In this document: positions 25,530-37,143 of the stretch, in pieces
Position numbering within the stretch: position 1 is the first letter of the stretch
Layout of the letters: every line of letters starts with the position of its first letter
Assembly: GCA_963803085.1 (NCBI GenBank)
Contig: CAWDLE010000019.1
Span: 124,001-188,000 of the forward strand
Direction: 5' to 3'
Length of the DNA stretch: 64,000 nucleotides
Source: JACVRW01 sp963803085
GTDB taxonomy: Bacteria; Actinomycetota; Thermoleophilia; Solirubrobacterales; Thermoleophilaceae
Program-made: the position numbers and the translations under genes
Notes under the pieces: model-generated
Told to the model about the DNA's origin: nothing
The model's database searches: none
What the model saw: only the letters and a program-made list of their open reading frames with translations

Positions 25530-26561
25530 TCAGCCGAAGAACGTCGCCGCGGCCTCGTAGTCCTCGGCCGGCACGGTTCGCAGGTCCGCCACCGCCTCCG
25601 ACAGCGGCACCAGTTCGATCCGTGTGCCGCGTAGCGCCGGCATCATTCCCCAGCGTGCCTCGCTGGCGGCGTCCACCGCCGCCAGCCCGAGCCGGGTGGC
25701 GAGCACACGGTCGAAGGCGGTCGGCGTGCCGCCCCGCTGGATGTGGCCGAGCACGGTGGCGCGCGTCTCGTAGCCCGTCCGCTCCTCGATCTCGCGCTCG
25801 AGGCGCTGTCCCATGCCGCCGAGGCGCGCGTGGCCGAACTCGTCCTCGCCCGCGGCCATCGTCTCCATCGTGCCCTCCTCGGGCACCGCGCCCTCCGCCA
25901 CCACCACGATCGAGAAGTAGCGCCCGCGCGAGTGGCGGCGCTGGATCAGTCGGCAGACCTCCTCGATGTCGAAGGGCCGCTCGGGGATCAGGATCACGTC
26001 CGCGCCGCCCGCCAGCCCCGAGTAGAGCGCGATCCAGCCCGCGTGGCGGCCCATCACCTCGACGATCATCACCCGGTTGTGCGACTCCGCGGTGGTGTGC
26101 AATCGGTCGATGGCATCGGTCGCGATCTGCACCGCGGTGTCGAAGCCGAAGGTCATGTCCGTTCCCGCGATGTCGTTGTCGATCGTCTTCGGCACGCCGA
26201 TCACGGGCAGGTCGTGCTCGCCGTGCAGGCGCGCCGCCGCGCCGAGCGTGTCCTCGCCGCCGATCGCGATCAGCCCATCGAGGCCGGCCGCGTCGAGCGT
26301 CGCCCGGATCACGCCGGGCCCGTCGTCGCGCTTGAACGGGTTGGTCCGCGACGAGCGCAGGATCGTGCCTCCCCGCGGCAGGATCCCGCGCGTCGACTCG
26401 ACAGTGAGGTCCTCGCGAAGGCCTTCGATCGGCCCGCGCCAGCCGTCACGAAAGCCGACGATCTCGTGTCCATGGTCGTCGATGCCCCTGCGCACGATCG
26501 CCCTGATGACCGCGTTCAGGCCAGGGCAATCGCCTCCCCCCGTGAGCACGCCGATCCGCAC
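25530..26561 (-). CDS. 6-phosphofructokinase, PPi-dependent type by signature residues
   Basis: Phosphorylates fructose 6-phosphate in glycolysis. The 343-residue protein has GGGDCPGLNAVIRAI at the N terminus, GGEDT at 101-105 and PKTIDND at 124-130, then MGRHAGWIAL. In this family Asp at position 104 with Lys in the P-K-TIDND loop marks pyrophosphate-dependent enzymes, whereas ATP enzymes have Gly at the first site. GTG at 26561 is chosen because VRIGVLTGGG is the usual start and TATCGT lies seven bases upstream. It diverges from the solute-binding protein gene with only 38 bases between starts. Confidence 0.9.
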   Translation of the reverse strand: MRIGVLTGGGDCPGLNAVIRAIVRRGIDDHGHEIVGFRDGWRGPIEGLREDLTVESTRGILPRGGTILRSSRTNPFKRDDGPGVIRATLDAAGLDGLIAIGGEDTLGAAARLHGEHDLPVIGVPKTIDNDIAGTDMTFGFDTAVQIATDAIDRLHTTAESHNRVMIVEVMGRHAGWIALYSGLAGGADVILIPERPFDIEEVCRLIQRRHSRGRYFSIVVVAEGAVPEEGTMETMAAGEDEFGHARLGGMGQRLEREIEERTGYETRATVLGHIQRGGTPTAFDRVLATRLGLAAVDAASEARWGMMPALRGTRIELVPLSEAVADLRTVPAEDYEAAATFFG

Positions 26562-26599
26562 GCCGATCACGATACCCACGCCCGTCACAATGCCGCCCC

Positions 26600-27697
26600 T
26601 TGGGACTCGTACGGACATTGATCTGGGGAACGGCGGCACTGGCCGTGCTGCTCGGCGGATGCGGCGGCGCGGACGAGCCGACGCGCATCGAGGGGAACAC
26701 CGCGACCGTCTACTCGAGCGTTCCCCGGCACGGCGTGTCCACCGCGGTGGCTCGCGCCGTGCTGGCGGGGGAGCGACGTGCTCTCTCTGAGGCGGGCGGC
26801 CGCGCTGGCGGCCTGCGGATCCGGCTCGTCGAGCTGCCGACCACCGACGACGCGCCGGACCATCCCTGGGATCCCGCGCTCGTGAGCACGAACGCACATC
26901 GCGCCGCCGACGACCCGAGCGCAATCGCGTACCTGGGCGAGCTCGACTACGGGGCGAGCGCGGTGTCGCTCCCGATCACAAACGACGCGGGGTTGCTCCA
27001 GGTGTCGCCAGGCGACGGGCTAACGAGCCTCACGCGGCGGCCGCCGGGCCGGCCGCGCGCGGGCCCCGAGCGCTACTACCCATCGGATGAGCGCAGCTTC
27101 GTGCGCGTGGGGCCCTTGGACCTTGAGGAGGCCGAGTGGCTCGTCGAGCGCGTACGAGCCAGTGGCGGGCGGCGCGTGGCCACGGTCTTCGACCGCGAGA
27201 TCTACGGCCGCGAGCTGGCCGGGCAGATCGCGACCCTCGCGCGCCGAGCGGGGATCGAGCCCGTCGCCTCTGAGGAGTTCCGCGGAGAACCGGACGAGAT
27301 CCCCGAGCTCGCGCGCGAGCTTGCCGAGACGCGACCGGACGCGGTGATCCACCTCGGAGTCGCCAGGCCCACGACCGGGCGGCTGCTGGAGGAGATCGAT
27401 TCCGCGCTGCCCTCCGTGCCGCTGTTCGCTTCGAGCGGGATTCTCGCCGCGCAGGAGACCCTGGCGCTTCCAGCCGGCGTGGCTCGGATCGAGGCCGTTG
27501 GGCCCGCGCTCGCGCCGGAGCGCGCGGGGTACGACGCGATGCGCCTGGTGCTCGAGGCGGTCGAGGAGGGGCGACGCGACCGCCAGCGGGTGATCGCCGC
27601 GGCGCTCCGCCTGCACGAGCAGGTGGCGTCCGCCCGCCTAGCCGTCTACCGACCCGGCGCGGACGGGCGCTTCGAGCGCGTCGGAGCGGCGCGCTGA
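26600..27697 (+). CDS. Orphan branched-chain-type solute-binding lipoprotein
   Basis: Extracytoplasmic solute-binding protein of 365 residues with a lipoprotein signal (LIWGTAALAVLLGGCGG, Cys at about 21). It aligns along its length with the LivK-type protein at 28305 (shared YSSVP/YSSLP, AIAYLGELDYG/IFYLGEFNSGG, SLPI, ERYYPSDERSF/DKYYPAQKRTY), so it is a diverged paralogue with shorter C-terminal lobe. No permease or ATPase genes follow directly; an EamA pseudogene separates it from the liv operon. The start is TTG at 26600, with CACAAT eight bases upstream. Confidence 0.8.
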   Translation: MGLVRTLIWGTAALAVLLGGCGGADEPTRIEGNTATVYSSVPRHGVSTAVARAVLAGERRALSEAGGRAGGLRIRLVELPTTDDAPDHPWDPALVSTNAHRAADDPSAIAYLGELDYGASAVSLPITNDAGLLQVSPGDGLTSLTRRPPGRPRAGPERYYPSDERSFVRVGPLDLEEAEWLVERVRASGGRRVATVFDREIYGRELAGQIATLARRAGIEPVASEEFRGEPDEIPELARELAETRPDAVIHLGVARPTTGRLLEEIDSALPSVPLFASSGILAAQETLALPAGVARIEAVGPALAPERAGYDAMRLVLEAVEEGRRDRQRVIAAALRLHEQVASARLAVYRPGADGRFERVGAAR

Positions 27698-27732
27698 CCG
27701 CTGACCACCTTCGAGCGCCACCCGACGCGGGG

Positions 27733-28190
27733 CTATTGCTCGCCGCCTCCGGCGCCGCCCTGTTCTCGCACAACGGAAGCATGGCGCGTTACCTGCTCGA
27801 CGACGGGGTCGACGCAGCACGCCTCTCGCGGTGCGCTCCGCCGGCGCATGCCTGATCCTCCCCGTCGTGCTCGGCCTGACCTGGCGCGACCTGCTGAGGG
27901 TCGAGCGGAGCGAGCTGCCCGGACTCCCCGTGTTTGGCGTGCTCGGCTTGGGCGCTCGGCGGTGGGAGGCACGCTCGTGCCGTTCATCCTCATGGTCGCC
28001 GCCCTTCGCCACATCGCCGCCCCGCGAGCCGCCATGGTGGCCACGCTCAAGCCGTCCTGGCGGCCGTCTTCCCCTGGGTAATTCACGACGAGGCGCTCGC
28101 CGCCGTGCAGATCGGAGGCGGGATGGCCGTGCTCGTCGCGGTGGCCTGCGTGCAGTCGCGCCGCCCGATCACGAGGCTGAGGCGGCCTCC
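27733..28190 (+). pseudogene. Remnant of an EamA-family permease (frameshifts and internal deletion)
   Basis: Translated pieces in successive frames line up as one EamA transporter: LLLAASGAALFSHNGSMARY (frame from 27733), RSAGACLILPVVLGLTWRDL (from 27831), GGTLVPFILMVAALRHIAA with APRAAMVATLKP (around 27965-28050), and VIHDEALAAVQIGGGMAVLV (from 28078). That is three frame changes, and the middle membrane segments are missing, leaving about half of a normal 300-residue protein. It lies between two paralogous solute-binding protein genes and shows that this spacer once held a transporter. Confidence 0.85.
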
Positions 28191-28237
28191 GAAAGCTCCC
28201 TCGCGAGATTTTCTCCGCGTTAAGCCGGGGGGTCTGT

Positions 28238-28267
28238 TTGCATGCGAGCGGGCGGCGTGCCTAGGAT
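28238..28267 (+). promoter_or_regulatory. Candidate promoter of the liv operon
   Basis: TTGCAT (28238-28243) and TAGGAT (28262-28267) are 18 bases apart. Transcription would start near 28274, giving a leader of about 30 bases that contains the Shine-Dalgarno sequence AGGGAGGGA ahead of GTG 28305. Confidence 0.5.
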
Positions 28268-28304
28268 GCCCGAGGTTGGAGCCATTCCATTAGGGAGGGA
28301 CACA

Positions 28305-29606
28305 GTGCGAGTACGTTGGCTGGCAGTTCTGAGCTGCCTTGTCGGCGTCTTTGCCTTGGGCCTGGCGGCCTGCGGCGGCGACGATGAAGAATCCACTGGC
28401 GGAAGCGGCAGCGGCGACAGCGGGGCCATCTCCGGCAACGAACTGACCATTTATTCGAGCCTTCCGCTTCAGGGCACCTCGAAGGGCCAGTCGGAAGCCG
28501 TGATCGATGGTGAGAAGCTTGCTCTATCGGAAGTAAACGGGAAGGTCGGCAAGTACACGATCAAGTACGTGTCGCTTGACGACTCCACCGCGCAGAACCC
28601 CGGTACGGCCGATGAAGCGCAGACCGCCCAGAACGCCCGCAAGGCCGTTCAGGACGAGTCGACCATCTTCTACCTCGGCGAGTTCAACTCGGGCGGCACG
28701 AAGGTTTCGCTGCCGATCCTGAACAAGGCGAACATCCCGCAGATCAGCCCGTCGAACACCTACGTCGGTCTGACCACGGATGCGCCGGGCTCGGAGCCGG
28801 GCGAGCCGGACAAGTACTACCCCGCACAGAAGCGCACGTACGCGCGAATCGTCCCCACGGACACGATCCAGGGTGCGGCTCTCGCCACGATCATGAAGGA
28901 GGACGGCTGTAAGTCCGTCGCCATCTTCAATGACAAGACCACGTACGGCGCCGGCCTGGCGAAGAACGTCGAGACCGCCGCGAAGGACATCGGTGTCACG
29001 GTCCAGCTGAACGACGGCACGGACAAGAACGCACCGAACTACCGCTCCCTCGCCTCGAAGATCACGGCCGACTGCTTCGTCGGAAGCGGCGTGACCGGTG
29101 AGAACTACGTCCAGGTGTTCAAGGACGTTGCGGCGGCTTGCCCGGACTGCAAGCTGTACGGCCCGGACGGCGTGGCCGAGGCGGCCTTCACCGACCCGAA
29201 GGAGGGCGGCATCCCGGCGGACGTCGGCGCCCGCACGAAGGTCACGGTCGCCACGCTTAGCCCTGAAGAGTTCGAGAAGCAGGGCATCGACCTGGCGGCG
29301 ACGTTCTTCTCGGACTTCGAGAAGGAGTACGGCGTCGCTCAGCCGGACCCGTACGCCATCTATGGCTACGAGACCATGAGCCTGGCGCTCGCCACGCTCA
29401 AGGCCGCTGGCGACAAGGCCAACGACCGTGAGGAGGTTCGCAAGAACCTGCTCGAGAACACCAAGGGGCGCGACAGCGTTCTCGGCACTTACGACATCGA
29501 CGAGAACGGCGACACGACCCTGACGGACTACGGGCTGTACGACATCAAGGACGGACAGCTCACGTTCCAGAAGGCGATCAAGGCCGAGGCCAGCAAGGCC
29601 GAGTAG
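28305..29606 (+). CDS. livK: Branched-chain amino acid type ABC transporter substrate-binding lipoprotein
   Basis: Periplasmic-binding-type lipoprotein of 433 residues that delivers substrate to the LivHM permease. The signal peptide ends in the lipobox LAAC (Cys about residue 23), followed by a Gly/Ser/Asp linker and the two-lobed type I fold. GTG at 28305 is supported by a strong Shine-Dalgarno sequence, GGGAGGG, one of the few in the window. The gene is separated from livH by a strong hairpin, which could raise expression of the binding protein over the membrane subunits. Substrate could be amino acids, amides or urea. Confidence 0.9.
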   Translation: MRVRWLAVLSCLVGVFALGLAACGGDDEESTGGSGSGDSGAISGNELTIYSSLPLQGTSKGQSEAVIDGEKLALSEVNGKVGKYTIKYVSLDDSTAQNPGTADEAQTAQNARKAVQDESTIFYLGEFNSGGTKVSLPILNKANIPQISPSNTYVGLTTDAPGSEPGEPDKYYPAQKRTYARIVPTDTIQGAALATIMKEDGCKSVAIFNDKTTYGAGLAKNVETAAKDIGVTVQLNDGTDKNAPNYRSLASKITADCFVGSGVTGENYVQVFKDVAAACPDCKLYGPDGVAEAAFTDPKEGGIPADVGARTKVTVATLSPEEFEKQGIDLAATFFSDFEKEYGVAQPDPYAIYGYETMSLALATLKAAGDKANDREEVRKNLLENTKGRDSVLGTYDIDENGDTTLTDYGLYDIKDGQLTFQKAIKAEASKAE

Positions 29607-29639
29607 CCAACCCTCGATCCTGTCGTCTGGATCGGTTAC

Positions 29640-29689
29640 GTTACGCAGCGGATATGGGGACGGGCTATAGCCCGTCCCCACCGCGTAAC
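29640..29689. terminator. Strong nested hairpin between livK and livH
   Basis: GGGGACGGGC (29656-29665), loop TATA, GCCCGTCCCC (29670-29679) form a perfect 10-bp stem, enclosed by outer arms GTTACGC (29640-29646) and GCGTAAC (29683-29689). There is no U-run after it. In this position it could stabilise or attenuate the livK transcript. Confidence 0.6.
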
Positions 29690-29703
29690 ACCTTGAGGCC
29701 GAT

Positions 29704-30767
<1,064 letters not shown>

Positions 30768-30771
<4 letters not shown>

Positions 30772-31940
30772 ACACGATCCATGGGCTGCGGACACAGCCG
30801 TGGTCGAAGTACGTGCTCCCTGTCACCGTCATCATTGCCGTCGCGGTGTTCCCCCTGTTCCGGCCACCGCTCGACGGGTTCATGGACGACTGCATCCTCG
30901 CCCTCGCCTATGTCGTGATGGCGCTCGGCCTCAACCTGGTTGTTGGCTTCGCAGGGCTGCTGGACCTCGGCTACGTCGCGTTCTACGCATTGGGCGCAAT
31001 GGTGGTCGGCTGGTGGGCCTCCGACCACTTCGCCACGGTGAACGACGAGAAGGGCATCCACGTCGGCGTCAGCGACTTTGCCAGCAGCCTGCCCGGTATC
31101 CACCTGAACTTCCTGATCCTGCTGGTCGGCGCAATCCTCGTCTGCGCCATCGCGGGGGCGATTATCGGATTACCAACGCTGCGCCTGCGCGGCGACTACA
31201 TCGCGATTGTGACGCTCGCCTTCGGCGAGATCATCGGCCGCATCTTCCAGAACGGCGATGAGATCACGATCTTCGGCGACAACAAGCTGTCGAACGGGCG
31301 CCAGTCGATCTCGCCGATCGACGCGATCGACCTGCCGTTCATCGCTCCATTCGACGGGGCTATCAACCTCAGGCCGTTCTACTGGACCGCGTTCGGGCTC
31401 GTGCTCGTGGTGCTGTTCGTGAACATCCGTCTGCGCGATTCACGGCTCGGCCGGGCGTGGATCGCCCTGCGCGAGGACGAGGTGGCCGCTGCCAGCATGG
31501 GCGTACCACTGGTCAAGACGAAGCTGTTCGCGTACGCCGCCGGCGGGGCCTTCGGCGGCATCTCGGGCGCATTCCTCGCCGCCTACTTCAGCAGCGTCAA
31601 CGCGATCTCGTTCCAGTTCGGCTTCTCGATCTTCATCCTCGCGATGGTCATCCTCGGCGGGCTTGGCAGCATCTGGGGGGTGGTGCTCGGCGCGGTCGCC
31701 CTCGCGTTTGTGAACAACCGCCTGATCCCGGACGTGCTCGACCAGGGCTTCGTCGGCGACGCGCTCAGGGACGCGGGCCTGGACTTCAGCTTCACCGAGA
31801 TCTCGTTCGGTGTCTTCGGCTTCATCCTCGTGATCATGATGGTGCTCAGACCCGAGGGCATTCTCCCCGAGCGAAGACGCCAGATGGAGCTCACCGAGGG
31901 GATCGGGTCCGACGAATCCGTATTCGAGTCACGCCTGTGA
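30768..31940 (+). CDS. livM: Branched-chain amino acid type ABC transporter permease LivM
   Basis: Second permease subunit, 390 residues, about ten hydrophobic segments. Conserved stretches include LGLNLVVGFAGLLDLGYVAF, TLRLRGDYIAIVTLAFGEI and the ATPase-contact loop RLRDSRLGRAWIALREDEVA. ATG at 30768 overlaps the livH stop; the stop overlaps livG in the same way. The short C-terminal tail (TEGIGSDESVFESRL) is not conserved. Confidence 0.93.
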
Positions 31941-32758
31941 GCGAGGCTCCCGGAACAGCCCAGGTTCAGGAGACCCCGTCGGCCGACGGGGCGATCCTCG
32001 CGACGGTCGGCGTCACGAAGGTGTTCGGTGGCCTCGTCGCGGTCAGCGACATCTCGATCAACGTCGCCCCGCGTTCGATCGTCTCGATCATCGGCCCCAA
32101 CGGCGCCGGTAAGACGACCTTCTTCAACATGCTCACAGGCCTCTACAAGCCGTCGATGGGTCGGATCCTGTTCGACGGAAAGGACGTGACGGCCCGGCGT
32201 CCCGACATCATCATGGCGCTCGGGGTCGCGCGGACTTTCCAGAACATCCGCCTGTTCTCGACCATGAGCGCACTCGAGAACGTGATGGTAGGCGCCCACT
32301 CGCGCATGGCGGCGGGGCTGTTCGGCTCGATCCTCCGCACGCCCAGCGTGCGGAGGGAGGAGAAAGAGGTCACCGACAAGGCGCGCGAGATGCTCGACTA
32401 CGTTGGCCTCAAGTCCGAGCTCGCCGACCAGACCGCCGCCAATCTGTCGTACGGAGATCAGCGCCGCGTCGAAATCGCTCGCGCGCTGGCGTCGGACCCG
32501 CAGCTGCTGCTCCTCGACGAGCCAACGGCAGGCATGAACCCGCAGGAGTCGCAGCGGCTGACGGAGTTCATGGAACGGCTGCGCAGCGAGAAGGATCTGA
32601 CCATCGTCCTGATCGAGCACGACATGAAGGTCGTGATGGGTGTGTCCGAACACATCACCGTGCTCGATCACGGCGAGCGCATCGCTGAAGGGAAGCCGGA
32701 CGAGATCCGGTCGAACGACCGCGTGATCGAGGCGTACCTCGGAAAGCAGGGGGGCTGA
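31937..32758 (+). CDS. livG: Branched-chain amino acid type ABC transporter ATP-binding protein LivG
   Basis: ABC ATPase of 273 residues. Walker A is GPNGAGKTTF near residue 55, the signature LSYGDQRRVEIARAL (LSYG instead of LSGG is usual for LivG), Walker B LLLLDEPTAGMNP, and the switch His lies in VLIEHDM. A 20-residue N-terminal extension precedes the domain. GTG at 31937 overlaps the livM stop. Confidence 0.95.
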   Translation: MSEAPGTAQVQETPSADGAILATVGVTKVFGGLVAVSDISINVAPRSIVSIIGPNGAGKTTFFNMLTGLYKPSMGRILFDGKDVTARRPDIIMALGVARTFQNIRLFSTMSALENVMVGAHSRMAAGLFGSILRTPSVRREEKEVTDKAREMLDYVGLKSELADQTAANLSYGDQRRVEIARALASDPQLLLLDEPTAGMNPQESQRLTEFMERLRSEKDLTIVLIEHDMKVVMGVSEHITVLDHGERIAEGKPDEIRSNDRVIEAYLGKQGG

Positions 32759-32759
32759 C

Positions 32760-33467
32760 ATGGCGCTGCTCGAGCTCGAGGACGTCCATACCTTCTACGG
32801 CAACATCGAGGCGCTCAAGGGCGTCTCGATCACGGTCGAAGAGGGCGAGATCGTCACGCTGATCGGCTCGAACGGCGCCGGCAAATCGACGACGCTGCGC
32901 TCGATCTCCGGGCTCACCCCTCCGCGCCAGGGGTCGGTCCGCTTCAAGGGCGAGGAGATCTCGGAGACCGCCGCCCAGGACATCGTGCGCCTCGGCATCT
33001 CGCAGTCGCCCGAGGGGCGACACTGCTTCCCGCGCATGACGGTGAGCGAGAACCTCGACCTCGGTGCGTTCCTGCGGCGAGACTCCGACATCGACGCGGA
33101 CCGCGACAGGGTGTTCGAGCTGTTCCCGCGGCTGAAGGAACGCGAGCGCCAGAAGGCCGGCACGATGTCCGGCGGCGAGCAGCAGATGCTGGCAATTGGG
33201 CGCGCCCTTATGGCTCAGCCGAAACTGCTGCTGCTCGACGAGCCGTCCATGGGAATCGCGCCGATCCTCGTTGAGCGGATCTACGAGACGATTGCCGAGA
33301 TCAACCGGCAAGGCACGACGATCCTGCTGGTCGAGCAGAACGCGAACTTTGCGCTGGGGGTCTCGAAGCGCGCTTATGTGCTCGAGACCGGCCAGATCGC
33401 GCTGAGCGACCGGTCCGACGCGCTGCGCGACAACCCCGAGGTCCAGAAAGCGTACCTGGGCGCATGA
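32760..33467 (+). CDS. livF: Branched-chain amino acid type ABC transporter ATP-binding protein LivF
   Basis: Second ABC ATPase of the importer, 235 residues, normal for LivF. Walker A GSNGAGKST, signature MSGGEQQMLAIGRALM, Walker B LLLLDEPSMGIAP and switch region LLVEQNANFAL are intact. It starts one base after the livG stop and overlaps the next small membrane gene by four bases. Confidence 0.95.
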   Translation: MALLELEDVHTFYGNIEALKGVSITVEEGEIVTLIGSNGAGKSTTLRSISGLTPPRQGSVRFKGEEISETAAQDIVRLGISQSPEGRHCFPRMTVSENLDLGAFLRRDSDIDADRDRVFELFPRLKERERQKAGTMSGGEQQMLAIGRALMAQPKLLLLDEPSMGIAPILVERIYETIAEINRQGTTILLVEQNANFALGVSKRAYVLETGQIALSDRSDALRDNPEVQKAYLGA

Positions 33468-33748
33468 TCGTGATCGCCGCCCTCGGAGCGCAGTCCCTGT
33501 ATCTCCTATACGCGTGGCTCGCCTCGGCAATCATCGCCTCGTGGCTCTCCGACCGCAAGGGCTACGGCGAGAAGCCCGGCCTGGCCTCCGGCCTTCTGCT
33601 CAGCGTAATCGGGGTGTTGGTATGGCTGCTCTGGCCTGCCCGAAGTGACTCGCGCTGGAAGCTGCAAGGGCCCTTCGGCAAGGGCGACGGGAAGACCGTC
33701 GCCGAGGCGCGCGCCGAGAAGGCCGGCGCGGAGGGCGAGGGCAAATGA
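33464..33748 (+). CDS. Small membrane protein coupled to livF
   Basis: A 94-residue protein without a recognised family. Two hydrophobic segments (IVIAALGAQSLYLLYAWLAS and GLLLSVIGVLVWLLWPA) flank a short basic loop (SDRKGYGEKPG), and the C-terminal third is charged and Ala/Glu/Lys-rich. The ATG overlaps the livF stop, so it is translated with the transporter; a role in the membrane complex is possible but unproven. Confidence 0.7.
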   Translation: MIVIAALGAQSLYLLYAWLASAIIASWLSDRKGYGEKPGLASGLLLSVIGVLVWLLWPARSDSRWKLQGPFGKGDGKTVAEARAEKAGAEGEGK

Positions 33749-34089
33749 CCTTCCTGCCGATCGCTGCGAACCTGCCGTTCGGCGCCTACATGCCGCTCGT
33801 CGTGGTGCTGGTTGGGTTCGCGGTCGTGTCCGTGGTCGGAAACGCGGCGCGCGGCCGCGGGGACAGGGCCCGTGCCGAGAAGTTGGCCGACATTGCGTTC
33901 GGGCTGGTGCTGCTGGGAGCGGTGTACGCGGTCGTGCTCCTGATCGCGTCCGCCGTGAGCTATCCGCAGCGCTTCTGGGACATGCTTCTGATCACGTTCG
34001 TGATCCTGGCCTTTTTCGCGGTGCTGCTGTTCGTGTTCTTCTTCTTGGGCGAAGTGCTTCCCCGCCTTGGCCGGCGAGGATCCCGCTAG
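33745..34089 (+). CDS. Small membrane protein, second in pair after livF
   Basis: A 114-residue protein, unrecognised, with three hydrophobic segments (PLVVVLVGFAVVSVVGNAA, FGLVLLGAVYAVVLLIASAV, LLITFVILAFFAVLLFVFFF) and a basic C terminus (PRLGRRGSR). It overlaps the previous small gene by four bases, so both probably belong to the liv transcription unit. Confidence 0.7.
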   Translation: MTFLPIAANLPFGAYMPLVVVLVGFAVVSVVGNAARGRGDRARAEKLADIAFGLVLLGAVYAVVLLIASAVSYPQRFWDMLLITFVILAFFAVLLFVFFFLGEVLPRLGRRGSR

Positions 34090-34102
34090 CCTTCGACGAG
34101 GT

Positions 34103-34720
34103 TTGAGCAGCACCGGCGACCGCTACGAGCCGCTTCCCGGCCTTCTCTCGATTCCCGCCTTTCTCGTCCGTCGGCTGGGCCCGCGCGGGCGCAGGGCGCT
34201 GGCGATCGTGGCCGCCGTCGCACTGGTCGGGGCGGTCGTCGCGGCGGTCATCCTCGTTCCACAGATCACCGAGACGAAGCGCGACAACGCGGAGCGCGCG
34301 CGGCAGGACTCGGCCAGCGCGCTGGCTGCCGAGCGGACCAGGCTGAGGGCGGAGCAGCGCCCCCACCGTGGAGTCGCTCCCGCCGGCAGCGGACGCGCTG
34401 CCATCGTCGCCGAGCTTCAGAGCGCGATCCTCGCCGACGCACGTTCTCGGGTGTCGGCGGGCGACCTGCCCGGCCCGCCCCCCAAACGCGTGAGCTGCCA
34501 GCCGCTCAAACACCGGCTGGGCGGCTATCGATGTCTCGCAGTCACTAGCGACCTGCCCGACACCGGCAGCACCGTGGGGGGGACGGTTGGCCATCCCTTC
34601 GCCGCCGTGGTCCACCCCGAGACGGGCAGCTTCAGCTGGTGCAAGGTGAGCGGCCGGCCCGGCGAGCTCAGCATCCAGTCGCGGTTCCTCGTGAAGCTGC
34701 CGCGCGAGTGCGGCGGCTGA
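34103..34720 (+). CDS. Single-pass membrane protein of unknown function
   Basis: About 205 residues: a short N-terminal part, one membrane helix (ALAIVAAVALVGAVVAAVIL), a charged helical stretch (TETKRDNAERARQDSAS) and an extracytoplasmic domain with three cysteines (VSCQPL, YRCLAV, SWCKVSG) plus one near the C terminus (PRECGG). No family is recognised. TTG at 34103 is chosen because it follows the previous stop; TTG 34067 would overlap that gene. It is convergent with the epimerase gene, four bases apart. Confidence 0.6.
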   Translation: MSSTGDRYEPLPGLLSIPAFLVRRLGPRGRRALAIVAAVALVGAVVAAVILVPQITETKRDNAERARQDSASALAAERTRLRAEQRPHRGVAPAGSGRAAIVAELQSAILADARSRVSAGDLPGPPPKRVSCQPLKHRLGGYRCLAVTSDLPDTGSTVGGTVGHPFAAVVHPETGSFSWCKVSGRPGELSIQSRFLVKLPRECGG

Positions 34721-34724
34721 CCCG

Positions 34725-35644
34725 CTAGGCCCTGCCGGTGGCGTCTCGCAGGGCCGGCTCGAGGTCCGGCTGCCTGAAGGAGTAGCCGAGCTCGGTGAGG
34801 CGGCCCGGCACCGCGCGCTGCCCGGTGGTCACGATCTGCGCCATGTCGCCGTAGAGCGCCTTCACCGCCAGCGCGGGCACCGGCGCGAAGGCGGGGCGGC
34901 CCAGGACGCGACCGAGCGTTCGCGAGAGCTCCCTGTTGGTCACGGGCTCCGGCGCGGTCACGTTCACAGGCCCGCTCACGGCCTCGTTGTCGATCGCGAA
35001 CATGGTCGCGCCGACCACGTCGTCCCGGTGGACCCAGGGCACGTACTGGCGCCCGCCGGCCACGGGCCCGCCGATCGCGGCCTTGAAGAACGGCAGCATC
35101 TTCTCGAGCGCGCCGCCGGAGTCGGACAGCACCACGCCCGTCCGGTTGAGAACCACGCGAACCCCCAACTCCTCCGCGGCGCGGGCCTCGGCCTCCCAGT
35201 CGGCGCTCAGCTGCGCGAGAAAGTCGTCGCCGGGCTCGGCGGTCGACTCGTCGACTCGCTCGTCGCCCCGGTGGCCGTACCAGCCGGCTCCCGAGCCCGA
35301 GACCAGCACGCGCGGCCGTTCCTCTGCGGGCAGGGCCGCCAGGGCGGCCACGAGGTTGCGGGTCGAGAGCACGCGCGAGTCGCGGATCTCCCTTTTGGTC
35401 TCGTCCGACCATCGCTGCGCGATCAGCTCCCCGAGCAGGTGCACCACGGCGTCGCGTCCGCGGAGCGCGTCGAGCGGTGCGCGCTCGGCCTCGGGATCGG
35501 CCCAGGTCTCCGCGGGCACGCCGAGCGCGTCGCTGGCCCGCCCGGCGTTGCGTGAGAGCGCCGTGACCTCGTCACCGCGCTCCACGAGCGCGCGCACGAG
35601 CGCGCTGCCGAGCATGCCGGTCGCGCCAGTGACCGCGACCCGCA

Positions 35645-35645
<1 letters not shown>
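34725..35645 (-). CDS. TIGR01777-type NAD-dependent epimerase
   Basis: Short-chain dehydrogenase-like protein of 306 residues related to SulA/YfcH. The Rossmann motif GATGMLGSALVRALVERGDE is at the N terminus, followed by LVSGSGAGWYG, WVHRDDVVGA and the DUF1731-like C terminus (RQPDLEPALRD). The reaction is unknown. Its ATG overlaps the stop of the malic enzyme gene by four bases, so the two form an operon. Confidence 0.88.
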
Positions 35646-37099
<1,454 letters not shown>

Positions 37100-37143
37100 G
37101 GCTGCGAGCCATCATAGGGTCGAGCCGCTCTCGGGCCCGCACC

